Shown: piece after piece, positions 1-9,224 of the stretch
Numbering within the stretch: position 1 is the first letter of the stretch
How the letters are laid out: every line of letters starts with the position of its first letter
Assembly (NCBI RefSeq): GCF_001618425.1
Contig: NZ_BDCU01000037.1
Coordinates: forward strand, 94,863 to 158,862
Reading direction: 5' to 3'
Source: Nocardia fusca NBRC 14340
GTDB lineage: Bacteria > Actinomycetota > Actinomycetes > Mycobacteriales > Mycobacteriaceae
Length of the DNA: 64,000 bases
Notes under the pieces: model-generated
What the model was told of the DNA's origin: nothing
Databases searched by the model: none
Seen by the model: only the letters and a program-made list of their open reading frames with translations
Program-made: the position numbers and the translations under genes

Positions 1-2
1 AA

Positions 3-308
3 CTGCATTCCGAACGGTTCTCGGCACCGCCGATCGTGGACGGTGTGCCGTTCGAGATCGAATTGGCCCGCAGCGGCGAGGTACTCGCTGTACCGGCCGA
101 CCGGTCCGCCCTGGACGTACTGCTGGCACACCGTCCCGACCAGCCGTATTCGTGCCGCCAGGGTTTCTGCCGCACCTGCCGGGTACGGGTCCTGGCCGGT
201 GCACCCGACCACCGCGATTCCGTCCTGACCCCCGCCGAGCGTGCCGCCGGTGACCTGCTGGCGTGCGTATCACGCTGTGCGGGTGACCGTCTGGTACTCG
301 ATCTCTAG
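3..308 (+). CDS. C-terminal part of a ferredoxin-dependent oxidoreductase (2Fe-2S domain), 5' truncated
   Basis: The reading frame is open to the left edge, so the gene begins outside the window. The visible part is a plant-type [2Fe-2S] ferredoxin domain: cysteines lie in the pattern CRQGFCRTC (C-x4-C-x2-C) with the fourth in LLACVSRC near the end. This domain order (reductase first, ferredoxin last) is typical of PDR/VanB-type oxygenase reductases, which pass electrons from NAD(P)H through flavin and the iron-sulfur cluster to an oxygenase. The next gene starts 6 bp downstream on the same strand, so the two are probably cotranscribed. The GTG at 36 is internal, because homologous sequence continues upstream of it. 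The substrate oxygenase is not visible. Confidence 0.85.
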   Translation: MHSERFSAPPIVDGVPFEIELARSGEVLAVPADRSALDVLLAHRPDQPYSCRQGFCRTCRVRVLAGAPDHRDSVLTPAERAAGDLLACVSRCAGDRLVLDL

Positions 309-314
309 CATTCC

Positions 315-1334
315 GTGAGCACCGAGGAGTACAGCGTGACCGAATCCCGCAACGAACCCGACGCGACCCGGCGCACGGTGCGCAGCGGCGCCTTCGACCT
401 CGCGGTCTACGAATACGGCGACCCCGCGGCCGAAACCGTGGTGCTGGTACACGGCTGGCCCGATACGAGCCACCTCTGGCACGGGGTGATCCCGCTGCTG
501 GCCGCGCGATTCCACGTGGTGGCCTACGACACCCGCGGTCACGGGGCCTCGACCCGCACGGGCCGGGTCGCCGATTTCCGGCTCGCGGAACTGGCCGCGG
601 ACTTCTTCGCGGTCGCCGACACGGTCAGCCCCGGCCGGCCGGTCCACGTCCTCGCGCACGACTGGGGTTCGGTCCAGGTCTGGGAGGCGGTCTGCGAGCC
701 GCGGGCGGTCGGGCGCATCGCCTCGTTCACCTCGGTCTCCGGCCCCAACCTCGACCACCTGGGCAAATGGGTGCGCGACCGGCTCGGCCGACCCAGCCCG
801 CGCAATATCTGGCAGCCGTTCACCCAGTTGCTGTCCTCTGCCTATACCGGGTTCTTCATGACGCCCGGTCTGCCGCGGCTGGCGTTCGGCCTGCTCGCCA
901 CCGAGCACCGCTGGCGCCGGGTCATCCAGCTCATGAACGACACCGCACCCTCGACGATCTTCTTCGCCCCGACACTGAAGCGGGATATGGTCGACGGTCT
1001 GCTCATCTACCGGGCGAATATCTTCGCGCACCTGCTGAACCCGCGCGAACGGACCACCGACGTACCGGTACAGCTCATCGTCGCCGGTCGCGATATCGCG
1101 GTGCGGCCCGCCGGTTACGACGATACGGGCAGGTGGGTCTCGCGGTTGTGGCGCCGCGATGTACCCGCCGGCCACTGGATGCCGTTCTCCCATCCCGAGC
1201 TGCTGGCCACCGCCACCACGGAATTCGTGGACGCGCTGCGCAACGGCGAAGTCGCCGCGGGGGTCACCGCGCCGCGGGCCGGCGGGCAGCCGTCCCGCCG
1301 GTTGCGGGCGGTCCGGCCCACCGGGACGGACTGA
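315..1334 (+). CDS. Alpha/beta hydrolase, EphD-like epoxide hydrolase domain without the SDR half
   Basis: This 339-residue alpha/beta-hydrolase has the HGWPD oxyanion loop near residue 47, a nucleophile elbow HDWGS in which Asp replaces Ser (as in epoxide hydrolases and haloalkane dehalogenases), and a late GHWMPFSHPE histidine region. It resembles the N-terminal half of mycobacterial EphD, where the hydrolase is fused to a short-chain dehydrogenase; here the protein ends after the hydrolase with a basic, low-complexity tail. The start is GTG at 315; a second in-frame GTG at 336 is also possible. It follows the ferredoxin reductase by 6 bp and is likely in its operon. The substrate is unknown. 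Confidence 0.85.
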   Translation: MSTEEYSVTESRNEPDATRRTVRSGAFDLAVYEYGDPAAETVVLVHGWPDTSHLWHGVIPLLAARFHVVAYDTRGHGASTRTGRVADFRLAELAADFFAVADTVSPGRPVHVLAHDWGSVQVWEAVCEPRAVGRIASFTSVSGPNLDHLGKWVRDRLGRPSPRNIWQPFTQLLSSAYTGFFMTPGLPRLAFGLLATEHRWRRVIQLMNDTAPSTIFFAPTLKRDMVDGLLIYRANIFAHLLNPRERTTDVPVQLIVAGRDIAVRPAGYDDTGRWVSRLWRRDVPAGHWMPFSHPELLATATTEFVDALRNGEVAAGVTAPRAGGQPSRRLRAVRPTGTD

Positions 1335-1347
1335 CCTCCGCCACCGC

Positions 1348-2325
1348 TCACGGTGCGGCGGATCGCCGGGCGGCACGACGGAAGCGTTCGCCCCAGGCCC
1401 GGATGTGCTCGACCAGTTCCGGGGGTTCCAGCACCTGGAACTCGGCATCGAGCGATCCCAGTGTCAGGACGGGCCAGTCCAGCGAGTCGGTGGTCATCGT
1501 GATCCGGCAGCGGCCCGCATCGATCTCCTCGACACCGCCCCAGCGTCCGAGACGCTGCCGGACCGACTCCGCCGGGGCTTCGACCAGTACCTCGATCCGA
1601 TGCAGATGCGGCATATTGTCCACACCGGAACGGACGAACTCCGCGGCGTCCGCGGTGGGCAGTTCCCGGGGGCGGAAACGTGCTCCGTCGCCGGACGGAT
1701 CGGTGAGCCGGTCGACCCGGAAACTGCGCCAATCGTGGCGGGTCAGATCGAACGCCACCAGATACCAGCGCCGGCCCAGGGCGACCAAGCGGTGCGGTTC
1801 GACGTGCCGTTCACTGCGGCGGCCGTCGGCGGCGGTGTAGGTGAAACGCAGCCGCTCACTGTCGCGGCAGGTCAGGGCCACCGCGGCGAGCGCCGACGGG
1901 TCGAGGGCGGCAGCGGAACGGCCGCCCTCCCAGTCCGCGGGCACCGTCATGGCCCGGATCGCCTCCACCCGCTTGCGCAGCCGGGGCGGCATCACCTGCA
2001 CCACCTTCGCCAACGCGCGCACCGAGGACTCCGCGACGCCCTCCACCATGCCCTGCATCGCGAACTGCAGCCCGACCACGAGCGCTACGGCTTCGTCGTC
2101 ATCGACCATCAGCGGCGGCAGCGCCGCCCCGGCGGCGAGCTGGTAACCGCCGTCGACACCGCGTTGCGCTTCCACCGGATACCCCAGGTCGCGCAGTCGG
2201 TCGATATCGCGCCGCAGGGTCCGTGGCGAGACTCCCAGCCGCTGCGCCAGCTCGGTGCCGGGCCAGTATTTGTGGGTCTGCAGCAGCGACAGCAGACGCA
2301 ACGTCCGCGTGCTCGTATTGGCCAT
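1348..2325 (-). CDS. WYL-domain transcriptional regulator with N-terminal HTH (YafY/PafC type)
   Basis: 325 residues. An N-terminal DeoR-like helix-turn-helix (residues about 5-55, with ELAQRLGVSPRTLRRDI) is followed by a WYL domain containing GRRWYLVAFD and a C-terminal extension of the WCX type. Such proteins bind DNA and sense ligands or nucleic acid through the WYL pocket. The gene is convergent with the hydrolase to its left (13 bp apart) and is read in the same direction as the gene at 2435-3433. Its target is not evident. Start ATG at 2325. Confidence 0.9.
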   Translation of the reverse strand: MANTSTRTLRLLSLLQTHKYWPGTELAQRLGVSPRTLRRDIDRLRDLGYPVEAQRGVDGGYQLAAGAALPPLMVDDDEAVALVVGLQFAMQGMVEGVAESSVRALAKVVQVMPPRLRKRVEAIRAMTVPADWEGGRSAAALDPSALAAVALTCRDSERLRFTYTAADGRRSERHVEPHRLVALGRRWYLVAFDLTRHDWRSFRVDRLTDPSGDGARFRPRELPTADAAEFVRSGVDNMPHLHRIEVLVEAPAESVRQRLGRWGGVEEIDAGRCRITMTTDSLDWPVLTLGSLDAEFQVLEPPELVEHIRAWGERFRRAARRSAAP

Positions 2326-2434
2326 ACCGTCGATTGTTCTCGAATTGCGGTCGATTAATGGCCGCTGGTCCCGTATTTCCCGGCCGATCGGCCGGAGGGC
2401 ACGGGTTCACGCGGTTCCGGCCGCCCGCGCCCGG

Positions 2435-3433
2435 CTAGTGCGTGCCGAGCGCCCGCAGTGATACGCCGGTGATGGTGTCGGCGAAGATAGAGCCGTCGGC
2501 ATACTTACGGCCGTAGACGATGATCGGGGCACCCTCGGCGATTGCCTCGATGGTGGTGGCGATCAACACGTAGACCTTGGTGTGGTCGTCGGTGTGCACC
2601 ACGATCTCGGCATGGTTGATCTCGCTCTTCACCGTGAGAGTGGTGCCGTCGTTGGTCAGGACCTTCCCCCATACGAAACCGGCCCCGATATCGGGGGATT
2701 CCGCGGCCGGCGCCCCGGTCTCGCGGGGCGCCATGGTCGAGGCGGCGATGGCCGTGGTCGGCGGGGCGGCAGCCTGGTCGGGGTCGGTCGTCCGCCCGAT
2801 GTAGAAGAAGGCCACCGCCAGCAGCACGGCCATCCCGAGACATAGGCCGAGCAGCGCGTTTCCGCCGATCGGAAGCTGTTCCAGCGCTTCGGCCTCCGGT
2901 ACGATCCACGCCGGATTCGCGGGCTCGGAAGGCGGGCCGGCGTAATGGGCCGCCGGCGCGCTCGCCGCCGGGGTGGCCGGTATGCGTGCCGGGTGCACCA
3001 CCGGCGGATCGGGCACAACCCACCGCCGCCCGCCGTCGTCGACAGCGGGTTCCGTGGGCCGATATCTCTCCGGTGCGGGCCCGGAGGGAAGATCCGTGAA
3101 CCCGTATTCCTCCGGAACGGGTTCCGGTCGCCCGGGTGCCGGGGGCGATCCACTCGACGCGGGGCCCTGCCCACGGCCGGGCGGACACTCGGATAGATCG
3201 TCCTCGCTGTCGGACGCGACGTCCTCGGCCCACATATCGGGCCCAAGGCCCGAGTCGTACGCGGCGGAACCGAGTAGCCGAACCGATTCGAGGGACCCGG
3301 CAACCGCTGGGCGATCCCGGGGCGCGCGATTGGTCGCGGCCCGGATGACCCTGGGGTCCAAGCCGCCGAACTGCTCGGCGGACAAGCCTGCGCGGTGGCG
3401 TGACCGCGACCACGGAGGGCGCTTGTTGGACAT
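2435..3433 (-). CDS. Single-pass membrane protein of unknown function with DUF5666-like external domain
   Basis: 332 residues. The first 185 are hydrophilic, Pro/Ala-rich and probably disordered and cytoplasmic; one membrane segment lies at about 192-212 (GMAVLLAVAFFYIG); a Pro/Ala linker follows; and the last about 85 residues form a small beta-rich domain (GKVLTNDGTTLTVKSE, then VYGRKYADGSIFA) resembling DUF5666/OB-like modules. This suggests a periplasmic or cell-wall-facing sensor or binding role, but no function can be assigned. It lies 109 bp upstream of the WYL regulator on the same strand. Confidence 0.75.
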   Translation of the reverse strand: MSNKRPPWSRSRHRAGLSAEQFGGLDPRVIRAATNRAPRDRPAVAGSLESVRLLGSAAYDSGLGPDMWAEDVASDSEDDLSECPPGRGQGPASSGSPPAPGRPEPVPEEYGFTDLPSGPAPERYRPTEPAVDDGGRRWVVPDPPVVHPARIPATPAASAPAAHYAGPPSEPANPAWIVPEAEALEQLPIGGNALLGLCLGMAVLLAVAFFYIGRTTDPDQAAAPPTTAIAASTMAPRETGAPAAESPDIGAGFVWGKVLTNDGTTLTVKSEINHAEIVVHTDDHTKVYVLIATTIEAIAEGAPIIVYGRKYADGSIFADTITGVSLRALGTH

Positions 3434-3534
3434 ACTGCCAGGTTAGGTTCTCTGTTCAGGCCCCTATCGTCACTGGCGGGAGGAATCATCGGATGAAAGC
3501 GATTCTCGCGCACCGGCTTCCGCCCACTCGCGGC

Positions 3535-5412
3535 TCATCCGGCCGCCAGCACCTCCAGAACCTGCTCTCCGTAACGCGCCAGCTTGTTCTCGCCGACTCC
3601 GTTCACCGTGCCCAGTTCCCGCAGATCGGCGGGTTTGCGGGCGGCGATATCGCGGAGAGTGGCGTCATGGAACACCACGTACGCGGGGACGCCCTGCTCC
3701 TTGGCGGTATCGGCCCGCCACTGCCGCAGTTTCTCGAACAGCGCGGTATCGGCGCCATCGAGATCGGCGGGCGCGGCCCGGCCGGATTTCGCGCTGCGCG
3801 CCGCCCGGGCGGGAGTGGGCCGTTCCGGTTCCCGGCGCAACGCGACGGTGCGGCCGTCGAAGAGGACGGCTTCGCTGGCCTCGGTCAGGGTGAGCACTCC
3901 GTAATCCCCGTGGACCGCGAGCAGCCCCTGGGCCAGTAGCTGCCGGACCACCCCGCGCCACTGGGTATCGCGCAGATCGGTGCCGACACCGAACACGCTG
4001 AGTTCGTGGTGGTCGTACTGCTGCACCTTCTGGTTCTTCTTGCCGAGCAGGATATCGATGAGATGACCCGCGCCGAAGCTCTGGCCGCGCTCCCGCTTCA
4101 GGCGCAGTACCGCCGAGAGCAGTTTCTGCGCGGCGACGGTGCCGTCCCACGATTCGGGCGGATTCAGGCAGGTGTCACAGTTCCCGCACGGCTGCGGCGG
4201 CTGACCGAAGTAGGCCAGCAGCTGGGCCCGGCGGCAATCGACCGTCTCGCAGAGGGCGAGCATCGCGTCCAGGTGCAGCTGCAACTGGCGGCGGTGCGCG
4301 GCATCGCCCTCGGAGGTTTCGATGAGTTTGCGCTGTTGCACCACGTCCTGCAGGCCGTAGACCATCCAGGCCGTGGACGGCAGCCCGTCCCGCCCGGCCC
4401 GTCCGGTCTCCTGGTAGTAGCCCTCGACCGATTTGGGCAGATCGAGGTGGGCGACGAAACGCACATCGGGTTTGTCGATACCCATACCGAAGGCGATGGT
4501 CGCCACGACCACCAGGCCCTCCTCGCGCAGGAAGCGCGCCTGGTTCTCGGCACGGGTGCGATGGTCCAGGCCCGCGTGGTACGGGACCGCCCGAATACCG
4601 TTCTCGGTGAGGAACGCAGCGGTCTTCTCGACGGAATTGCGGGACAGGCAGTAGACGATGCCGGCGTCGCCGGGATGCTCGGCGCGCAGGAACTCGAGGA
4701 GCTGCCGCTCCGGCCGGTTCTTCGGTTCGATCCGGTACTGGATGTTCGGCCGGTCGAAACTGGCCACGAAGCGCCGGGCACCGCCCAGGTCGAGCCTGGT
4801 GATGATCTCGTCGCGGGTCTTCTCGGTGGCGGTAGCGGTGAGCGCGATCCGGGGCACGTCGGGCCAGCGTTCGTGCAGCACGGACAGCGCCAGATAGTCG
4901 GGCCGGAAATCGTGACCCCATTGCGAGACGCAGTGCGCCTCGTCGATAGCGAACAGCGCGATCCGGCCCCGGTCGAGCAACTGGGCGGTGGACTCCATGC
5001 GCAGCCGCTCCGGCGCGAGATACAGCAGATCGAGTTCGCCGGCCGCGAACTGCGCTTCCACGGTGCGGCGCTCGTCCGGGAACTGGGTGGAGTTCAGGAA
5101 GCCGGCCCGCACCCCGAGCGCGCTGAGTGCGTCCACCTGATCCTGCATGAGCGCGATCAGCGGGGAAACCACCACTCCGACGCCGTCGCGGACCAGCGCG
5201 GGAATCTGATAGCACAGCGATTTGCCGCCGCCGGTGGGCATGAGCACCAGTGCGTCGCCGCCGCCGATCACCTGGTCGACGATCGCGCGCTGTTCACCCC
5301 GGAAACTGTCGTAACCGAAGACCCGGTTCAGAACCTGCTGTGCCGCATCGGATTCGGCACCGGACTCGACAACGGGCACGGTCGGGGCTTCGGGGGCTTC
5401 CACGCGGCCCAT
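3535..5412 (-). CDS. recQ: ATP-dependent DNA helicase RecQ
   Basis: 625 residues. RecQ unwinds branched DNA in the 3'-5' direction during recombination and replication repair. Motifs in order: Walker A MPTGGGKSLCYQ (about residues 58-69), DEAH box IDEAHCVSQWGHDFRPDY, arginine-finger motif ETGRAGRDG, the four-cysteine zinc site of the RQC region (CRRAQLLAYFG to CGNCDTC), a winged helix, and a C-terminal HRDC domain ending in LGTVNGVGENKLARYGEQVL. The ATG at 5412 is preferred. The frame stays open to 5736, but that would overlap the divergent gene at 5579 and adds no RecQ-like sequence. Confidence 0.95.
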   Translation of the reverse strand: MGRVEAPEAPTVPVVESGAESDAAQQVLNRVFGYDSFRGEQRAIVDQVIGGGDALVLMPTGGGKSLCYQIPALVRDGVGVVVSPLIALMQDQVDALSALGVRAGFLNSTQFPDERRTVEAQFAAGELDLLYLAPERLRMESTAQLLDRGRIALFAIDEAHCVSQWGHDFRPDYLALSVLHERWPDVPRIALTATATEKTRDEIITRLDLGGARRFVASFDRPNIQYRIEPKNRPERQLLEFLRAEHPGDAGIVYCLSRNSVEKTAAFLTENGIRAVPYHAGLDHRTRAENQARFLREEGLVVVATIAFGMGIDKPDVRFVAHLDLPKSVEGYYQETGRAGRDGLPSTAWMVYGLQDVVQQRKLIETSEGDAAHRRQLQLHLDAMLALCETVDCRRAQLLAYFGQPPQPCGNCDTCLNPPESWDGTVAAQKLLSAVLRLKRERGQSFGAGHLIDILLGKKNQKVQQYDHHELSVFGVGTDLRDTQWRGVVRQLLAQGLLAVHGDYGVLTLTEASEAVLFDGRTVALRREPERPTPARAARSAKSGRAAPADLDGADTALFEKLRQWRADTAKEQGVPAYVVFHDATLRDIAARKPADLRELGTVNGVGENKLARYGEQVLEVLAAG

Positions 5413-5578
5413 CCTACGAGCACCACCGGACAACCCGAGGGGCGTCCGGCGCGGACGCCGAGGTCCCGCGCGTATTGCACACATGTGGATGAACCGGGAC
5501 CCGCCTCGGCCGCCGACACCGTGACCGTGGGCCGCGCGAATCCCGCAGTACGGCCGCCGATCACTTAGGTTGTCCGAT

Positions 5579-6550
5579 ATGGCATCCAGAACACGAGCGC
5601 GTGCTCGGTGGGCGATGGTCACCGCCGCTACGGCAGCGGCGGCCTGTGTGAGCGCGGCGCCCGCGCACGCACAGGAATTCCCGGCCAGGTGCGCCGACGG
5701 CTGGCTGGCGGCAACGATCGTCGAGGGGGTCGGCAATCTGGAGAACCTGGATTCCGACGGAGCCGGCGGCTTCTATGTCACCGGTATCGTCGACGGCTAT
5801 CTCGCCCACGTATCGGCCGACGGGAAATTCGAGAAGCTGGTCACCGGGCTGCAGCATCCGGCGGGGGTCCGCGTGGCCGGGCGCTCGGTGTACTTCCTGA
5901 CCGGCGACGGGGTGACCGACCCGCCGGGCACACTCCAGCGCTACGACCTCGATACCGGCGCGGTGACCGTGCTCCGCACCGGACTCAACGGACCGAACGG
6001 CCTGCTGTCACTACCCGACGGGGACCTGCTGATCAGCACGATCGGGGTGTCGCGGGCGCCCACCGGAATCGCCCGGTACCGGCCGTCCACCGGCGAGTTC
6101 ACCGAATCGTGGTCGCCGCTCCCGCTCACCAACGGGCTGGCCCTGGCTCCCGACGGGGAGTCGATCTACACGGGCAATCTGACCATGCGGATCTTCCGTA
6201 TCCCCCTGAGTTCGCCCGCCGACGCCCAGGTGGTCGCGGGACCACCGAACCTGCTCACCGTTCCCGACGATATGGAGGCCACCCGCACCGGTGACCTGTA
6301 CGTCGCCGATCACGGAGTGGGCGCGATCTACCGGGTGGACCCGGCCACAGGGACCGGATGCGCGATCATCACGGGCCTGATCAGACGGCCCGACCCGGTC
6401 CGGACCGTGCCCGATGGCACCACCTCGGTACGGATCGCCCGCCACGGCGACTCGTGGGCATTGTTCGTGACCGGGATGGACGGGGCGCTGCGGCGACTGA
6501 GCCCGCCACCGGGTATCGATCTCACACCGGCCGACGCCACTCGACGCTGA
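5579..6550 (+). CDS. Secreted beta-propeller (SMP-30/ScyD-like) protein
   Basis: 323 residues with a Sec signal peptide (basic start, hydrophobic AMVTAATAAAACV, cleavage after APAHA at about residue 31). The mature part contains repeated blades such as LSLPDGDLLISTIGV, GLALAPDGESIYTGNL and EATRTGDLYVADHGVGAIYRV, typical of six-bladed SMP-30/gluconolactonase-like propellers. These bind Ca2+ and act as lactonases or as scaffolds; the activity here is unknown. The ATG at 5579 gives the signal peptide directly; a TTG at 5570 is in frame. Divergent from recQ. Confidence 0.8.
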   Translation: MASRTRARARWAMVTAATAAAACVSAAPAHAQEFPARCADGWLAATIVEGVGNLENLDSDGAGGFYVTGIVDGYLAHVSADGKFEKLVTGLQHPAGVRVAGRSVYFLTGDGVTDPPGTLQRYDLDTGAVTVLRTGLNGPNGLLSLPDGDLLISTIGVSRAPTGIARYRPSTGEFTESWSPLPLTNGLALAPDGESIYTGNLTMRIFRIPLSSPADAQVVAGPPNLLTVPDDMEATRTGDLYVADHGVGAIYRVDPATGTGCAIITGLIRRPDPVRTVPDGTTSVRIARHGDSWALFVTGMDGALRRLSPPPGIDLTPADATRR

Positions 6551-6686
6551 CCTATATTGCCGGCTCACGGAAGATTTCCGAGCATATCCGAACTGTCGCT
6601 CAATTGAGGTCGGAAAGTGGCCGCTAAGGGTCATACCGTGGTTCTCGAACACGGAATCCACCGCACCCCGACGGAAGGCGACGACC

Positions 6687-7238
6687 TTGAGCGAGAACTC
6701 CACCCTCCCCCGGACCGACACCGCCGCGGCCCTGACCGGCGAACGCGCCGACCTGCTGGCCGAACTGCGGGCCGCGCGCTTCTTCCTGCGCTTCACCGCC
6801 CGCGAGCTCACCGATGAACAGGCCGCGGCCCGCCCCACACCCAGCGCACTGTGCGTGGGCGGTCTGATCAAGCATGTGACCGGCGTCGAACGCGGCTGGG
6901 TGGACTTCTTCGTGGAGGGCGCCGCGACCTCGAAGGATTTCGACGATATGACCGCCGCGGACTTCGCGGCCCGGGACAACGAATTCCGCATGATGCCCGG
7001 CGAAACGCTCGCCGGGGTACTCGCGGCCTACGAGGAGGTGGCGCGGCGGACCGACGAGATCGTGGCCACCCTGCCCGACCTCGACGCGAAGTGCCCGCTG
7101 CCCAAGGCCCCCTGGTTCCACGAGACCCATTGGTCGGCACGCCGGGTGCTGCTGCACATCATCGCCGAGACCACGCAGCACGCGGGTCACGCGGACATCA
7201 TCCGCGAGGCGATCGACGGCGCCAAGACCATGGGTTGA
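6687..7238 (+). CDS. DinB-family (DUF664) four-helix protein, possible thiol-dependent enzyme
   Basis: 183 residues. The sequence fits the DinB/YfiT four-helix bundle: an N-terminal helix with FTARELTDEQAAARPTPSAL, a first histidine in LIKHVTGVERGWV, and the last histidines in AETTQHAGHADIIREAID. These three positions normally bind a divalent metal. In actinobacteria the fold serves mycothiol-dependent transferases and isomerases, but the substrate cannot be read from the sequence. The start is TTG at 6687; no better in-frame ATG or GTG keeps the conserved N-terminus. Confidence 0.85.
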   Translation: MSENSTLPRTDTAAALTGERADLLAELRAARFFLRFTARELTDEQAAARPTPSALCVGGLIKHVTGVERGWVDFFVEGAATSKDFDDMTAADFAARDNEFRMMPGETLAGVLAAYEEVARRTDEIVATLPDLDAKCPLPKAPWFHETHWSARRVLLHIIAETTQHAGHADIIREAIDGAKTMG

Positions 7239-7318
7239 CGGTCCGGGCACGGCCCGTACCCGGCCGCAGGAGGCGACTGGCCGCGCGATCCCCCGACAGG
7301 TCGGCATCGTGAAGTGGG

Positions 7319-8278
7319 TCACCACCGTATGTCGAGCGGGGAATGGGGCCCCGCGGCCACCCATTCCTTGGTGAGATGCGCCAGCTTCGCGGGGGCGACC
7401 TGCACGTGCAGCGCGGCGATCCCCGAGGGTGCCATCTCGAGGCACAGGACGCCGTAGACCCGGCCGCCGACCTCGATCACGATCGCGGGATCGCCGTTGA
7501 GCACGGCCGCGTAGAACGTGAGGTCGGCGCCGACGAAGGCGCGTTTGGCGCCGGTCGGGCGGAACAGATTGCGCAGGTAGCGGGCCACGGCGGACGCGCC
7601 CACGACCGGGGTCTTGCGGGCCGGAACGGCGCCGCCGCCGTCGGCCACGCTGACCACGTCACCGGTGAGCAGCCGGACCAGCGGCTCGGTATCGCCGCTG
7701 AGGGCGGCGACGAGGAATTCCTCGGCGATCCGCCGCGCGGCCACCGCGTCGACTTCGGTCCGGGACCGGCCGCCGAGATGCTGTGCGGCCCGCCGGTAGA
7801 TCTGCTGGCAGTTCGATTCGGTGAGCTCGAGGATCTCCGCGATCTCCCGGTACGGGTATCCGAACGCCTCGCGCAGCACGTACACCGCGCGCTCGTTGGG
7901 GGTGAGCCGCTCCATCACGGTGAGCATCGCGAGTGAGACCGACTCGCGCTGCTCGACCGTCTCGGCGGGACCGAGCATCGGGTCCCCGGCCAGGAGCGGC
8001 TCCGGAAGCCACTGTCCGACATAGGTCTCCCGCCGGGCCCGCGCGGAGGTGAGCTGGTTGAGGCACAGATTGGTGAGCACCTTCGTCAACCATGCCTCGG
8101 GTGTCTCGATCCGCTCCCGGTCCACCGCGTGCCACCGCAGGAACGTTTCCTGGACCGCGTCCTCGGCATCGCCGGCCGATCCCAGCAGCCGGTAGGCGAT
8201 CGCCTCCAGACGGCCCCGGGCGCGCTCGAAGAGATCGGCCTCGTGCGTAGTGAGCGACATCAACCCATCGTCGGCCAT
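7319..8278 (-). CDS. sigJ: ECF sigma factor of the SigJ type with C-terminal SnoaL-like domain
   Basis: 319 residues. Sigma region 2 (GDAEDAVQETFLRWHAVDRE), region 4 (YPYREIAEILELTESNCQQI) and a C-terminal NTF2/SnoaL-like domain (about residues 190-310, AEEFLVAALSGDTEPLVRLL onward). This architecture marks ECF41/SigJ-type sigma factors, in which the C-terminal domain, rather than a separate anti-sigma factor, modulates activity. The start is ATG at 8278, or alternatively ATG at 8260. No carboxymuconolactone decarboxylase or oxidoreductase partner, often found beside ECF41 genes, is adjacent; the neighbour upstream is hisN. Confidence 0.85.
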   Translation of the reverse strand: MADDGLMSLTTHEADLFERARGRLEAIAYRLLGSAGDAEDAVQETFLRWHAVDRERIETPEAWLTKVLTNLCLNQLTSARARRETYVGQWLPEPLLAGDPMLGPAETVEQRESVSLAMLTVMERLTPNERAVYVLREAFGYPYREIAEILELTESNCQQIYRRAAQHLGGRSRTEVDAVAARRIAEEFLVAALSGDTEPLVRLLTGDVVSVADGGGAVPARKTPVVGASAVARYLRNLFRPTGAKRAFVGADLTFYAAVLNGDPAIVIEVGGRVYGVLCLEMAPSGIAALHVQVAPAKLAHLTKEWVAAGPHSPLDIRW

Positions 8279-8367
8279 CGGCGCAGTTCGCGTCCACCGG
8301 CGCGGCCCGGGGCGCAGCAGCCGCCGAGCCCGCGCGGCGCCGTGCGGTCGTGGGCGGGAGCCGCGGA

Positions 8368-9153
8368 CTAGCCGCGAAGACGGAGCAGAACCTGCTGGTG
8401 CAGCCGCCCATTGGAGGCCACCGCGTCCCCACCGTGCGGGCCGTCGCGGCCGTCGAGGGCCGTGAAAGTGCCGCCGGCCTCGCGGATCAGGATGTCCAGC
8501 GCGGCCAGATCCCACAGCGACACCTCGGGTTCGGCCGCGATATCCACCGCCCCCTCGGCGACCAGGCAGTAGCTGAAGAAGTCGCCGTAACCGCGGACCC
8601 GCCACACGTCATCGGTGAGGTCGATGAACTGCTCGCGCAGACCGCGGTCGCGCCAGCCGGACAGGCTGGAGAACGCGAGGCTGGCCGAACCGAGATCGGA
8701 GACGGCGCTGACAGTGATCGGTTGCGGCGCACCGGGATGGAAACTCGACCACGCGCCCTGTCCCGTCGCGGCCCACCAGCGGCGGGCCAGCGCGGGTGCG
8801 CTCACCACACCGACCACCGGCACACCGTCCTCCAGCAAGGCGATGAGAGTGGCCCACACCGGGACGCCGCGCACGAAATTCTTGGTGCCGTCGATCGGAT
8901 CGATGACCCATTGCCGGCCGGTGAACTCGGCCGTGCCGCCGAATTCCTCGCCGAGGACCGCGTCCTCGGGGCGGCCGTGCCGCAGCATCCGGCGGATCGC
9001 CTCCTCCACGGCCAGATCGGCATCCGATACCGGAGTGAGGTCCGGTTTGGCATCGACCTTCAGGTCCAGCGCGCGGAACCGTTCCCGGGTGATCGCGTCC
9101 GCTTCGTCGGCCAGCCGCAACGCGAGTTCGAGGTCAGAGGAGTGAGCAGCCAC
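8368..9153 (-). CDS. hisN: Histidinol-phosphatase, inositol monophosphatase family
   Basis: 261 residues. It carries the IMPase metal-site motifs: E in LGEEFGGT, DPIDGTKNF (catalytic Asp and Thr) and WDLAALDILIREAGG near the C-terminus. The sequence resembles actinobacterial HisN, which removes phosphate from L-histidinol phosphate in histidine biosynthesis; other family members act on inositol-1-phosphate, so substrate assignment is by similarity. The start is ATG at 9153. Same strand as the sigma factor gene, 89 bp upstream of it. Confidence 0.85.
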   Translation of the reverse strand: MAAHSSDLELALRLADEADAITRERFRALDLKVDAKPDLTPVSDADLAVEEAIRRMLRHGRPEDAVLGEEFGGTAEFTGRQWVIDPIDGTKNFVRGVPVWATLIALLEDGVPVVGVVSAPALARRWWAATGQGAWSSFHPGAPQPITVSAVSDLGSASLAFSSLSGWRDRGLREQFIDLTDDVWRVRGYGDFFSYCLVAEGAVDIAAEPEVSLWDLAALDILIREAGGTFTALDGRDGPHGGDAVASNGRLHQQVLLRLRG

Positions 9154-9224
9154 ACCCGAACACTATCGAGTCGGTCCGGGTGCGGCCGCACGCCGTGCCG
9201 TCACGCGACCGTGGCCGACCGCCA

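Noticed and set aside
4006..5568. Long + strand open frame opposite recQ
   Set aside because: It lies wholly inside recQ on the other strand, a normal effect of high GC. The RecQ motifs are on the minus strand.
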